DNA of 30,843 nucleotides from a virus. Numbering within the stretch: position 1 is the stretch's first letter; the number at the start of each line of letters is the position of its first letter. The translations under genes and the position numbers were made by a program. The stretch is taken from IMG/VR virus record IMGVR_UViG_3300030380_000936, positions 1-30,843 of that record, one strand, 5' to 3'. The notes beneath the pieces were generated by a model that saw only the letters and a program-made list of their open reading frames with translations, was not told the DNA's origin and did not search any database. Positions 30,286 through 30,843 of the stretch are shown here, in pieces.

Positions 30286-30843
30286 TTATACTCCTTCTAA
30301 TGCTGTTATTCTTGCTTCTAGCTCTTGAATTGTTTTTACTAGCAATGGCACAAGATGACTGTGATCAATGCCTTGCATTACTGCATTCCCCTCATCATCG
30401 ACCTCATCTTTTATGCCAGTAATTGCCTGTGGAACAACTGTCTGCACTTCGTGCGCTAGGAAGCCATCAACTGAAGTGTCAGCATCAGCAATAAAATTAA
30501 ATCGTGCTGGCTTGAGTTGCTTCAGGCGAGTGGTTGCATCCCAAGAATAAGTTACGTTTTCTTTAAGGCGGTAGTCTGATGAAGTGTTGTAGGCTGTAGC
30601 TGAACCTGACATTGCTATTGAACCTACAGTATTATTAGTATTTGTAAAAACTATACCAGTACGGCTAGATGAGGAGTCAGCCGCTACATTTATAGCAGGT
30701 CTGTTTCCGTCATTTACGACAACAATTTCACCAGATGAAGAATTTACTGTTGAGCTAGTTGTGTTTCGCAAAAATTGACCACCGCTGTCTACACGGAACG
30801 CCTCCGTAGCATTAGTACCAACACGTAACGAATTTGTTCCGTG
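30286..30843 (-). CDS. Tail fibre/spike C-terminus with S74 chaperone domain (partial, runs off right edge)
   Basis: The minus-strand frame is open from the right edge (186 codons including stop). Only TTG and other weak starts lie inside it, so the true start is beyond the window. The end carries the S74 intramolecular chaperone: S-S-D-Y-R-L-K-E-N-V, then L-K-Q-L-K-P-A-R-F-N-F, G-F-L-A-H-E-V-Q, V-P-Q-A-I and a C-terminal helix with L-x-A-R-I-T-A-L-E. This domain trimerises the fibre and then cleaves itself off before the S-D-Y-R-L-K motif. It is probably the C-terminal end of the fibre gene cut at position 1. Confidence 0.85.
   Translation of the reverse strand, partial: HGTNSLRVGTNATEAFRVDSGGQFLRNTTSSTVNSSSGEIVVVNDGNRPAINVAADSSSSRTGIVFTNTNNTVGSIAMSGSATAYNTSSDYRLKENVTYSWDATTRLKQLKPARFNFIADADTSVDGFLAHEVQTVVPQAITGIKDEVDDEGNAVMQGIDHSHLVPLLVKTIQELEARITALEGV

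Overview
The window looks like most of the genome of a short-tailed (podovirus-like) dsDNA phage, probably from a marine or other aquatic Gram-negative host. It is AT-rich and very tightly packed, with chains of TAATG and ATGA start/stop overlaps. It carries small gene families (DUF6321-, DUF5872-, DUF6447- and DUF7936-like) that I associate with environmental phages. Host and taxonomy are inference. No integrase, tRNA, CRISPR array, RNA polymerase, DNA polymerase, primase or helicase gene is visible.

Layout. (1) The late arm is on the minus strand and reads from about 20.37 kb down to 1. It holds terminase small subunit, a cluster of tiny basic proteins, terminase large subunit, a TDTT-repeat protein, portal, a Bbp19-like protein, scaffold, a gp13/GNAT-like protein, major capsid, a small decoration-like protein, tail tubes A and B, three internal-virion-like proteins (T7 gp14, gp15 and gp16 positions) and the N-terminal part of the tail fibre. 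From portal to fibre the order is that of T7. (2) A roughly 540-base divergent non-coding region (20370-20910) is richer in GC and full of repeats. (3) The early arm is on the plus strand (20911-27114). It holds small unknown proteins, HTH regulators, zinc-finger proteins, a PD-(D/E)XK nuclease, a lambda-exonuclease-like YqaJ protein, an ERF single-strand annealing protein, an SSB-like protein with an acidic DDIPF tail, and an HNH endonuclease. (4) A second minus-strand block (30843-27111) holds the C-terminal S74 chaperone end of a tail fibre, small conserved proteins, membrane and holin-like proteins, a lipoprotein and an M15 peptidase endolysin.

Blocks 1 and 4 are probably one late operon cut by the ends of the window. 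The left end holds a fibre N-terminus with no end, and the right end holds a fibre C-terminus with no beginning. The genome is therefore probably circular or circularly permuted. Joining the two ends directly does not keep the reading frame, so some bases are probably missing between them.

The most notable regulatory element is the 93-base leader between the ERF and SSB-like genes. It can form a textbook H-type pseudoknot just upstream of the SSB ribosome binding site, plus a competing 10-bp stem. It resembles in placement the autoregulatory pseudoknot of T4 gene 32, but here it sits in a phage with an ERF/exonuclease/SSB recombination module.
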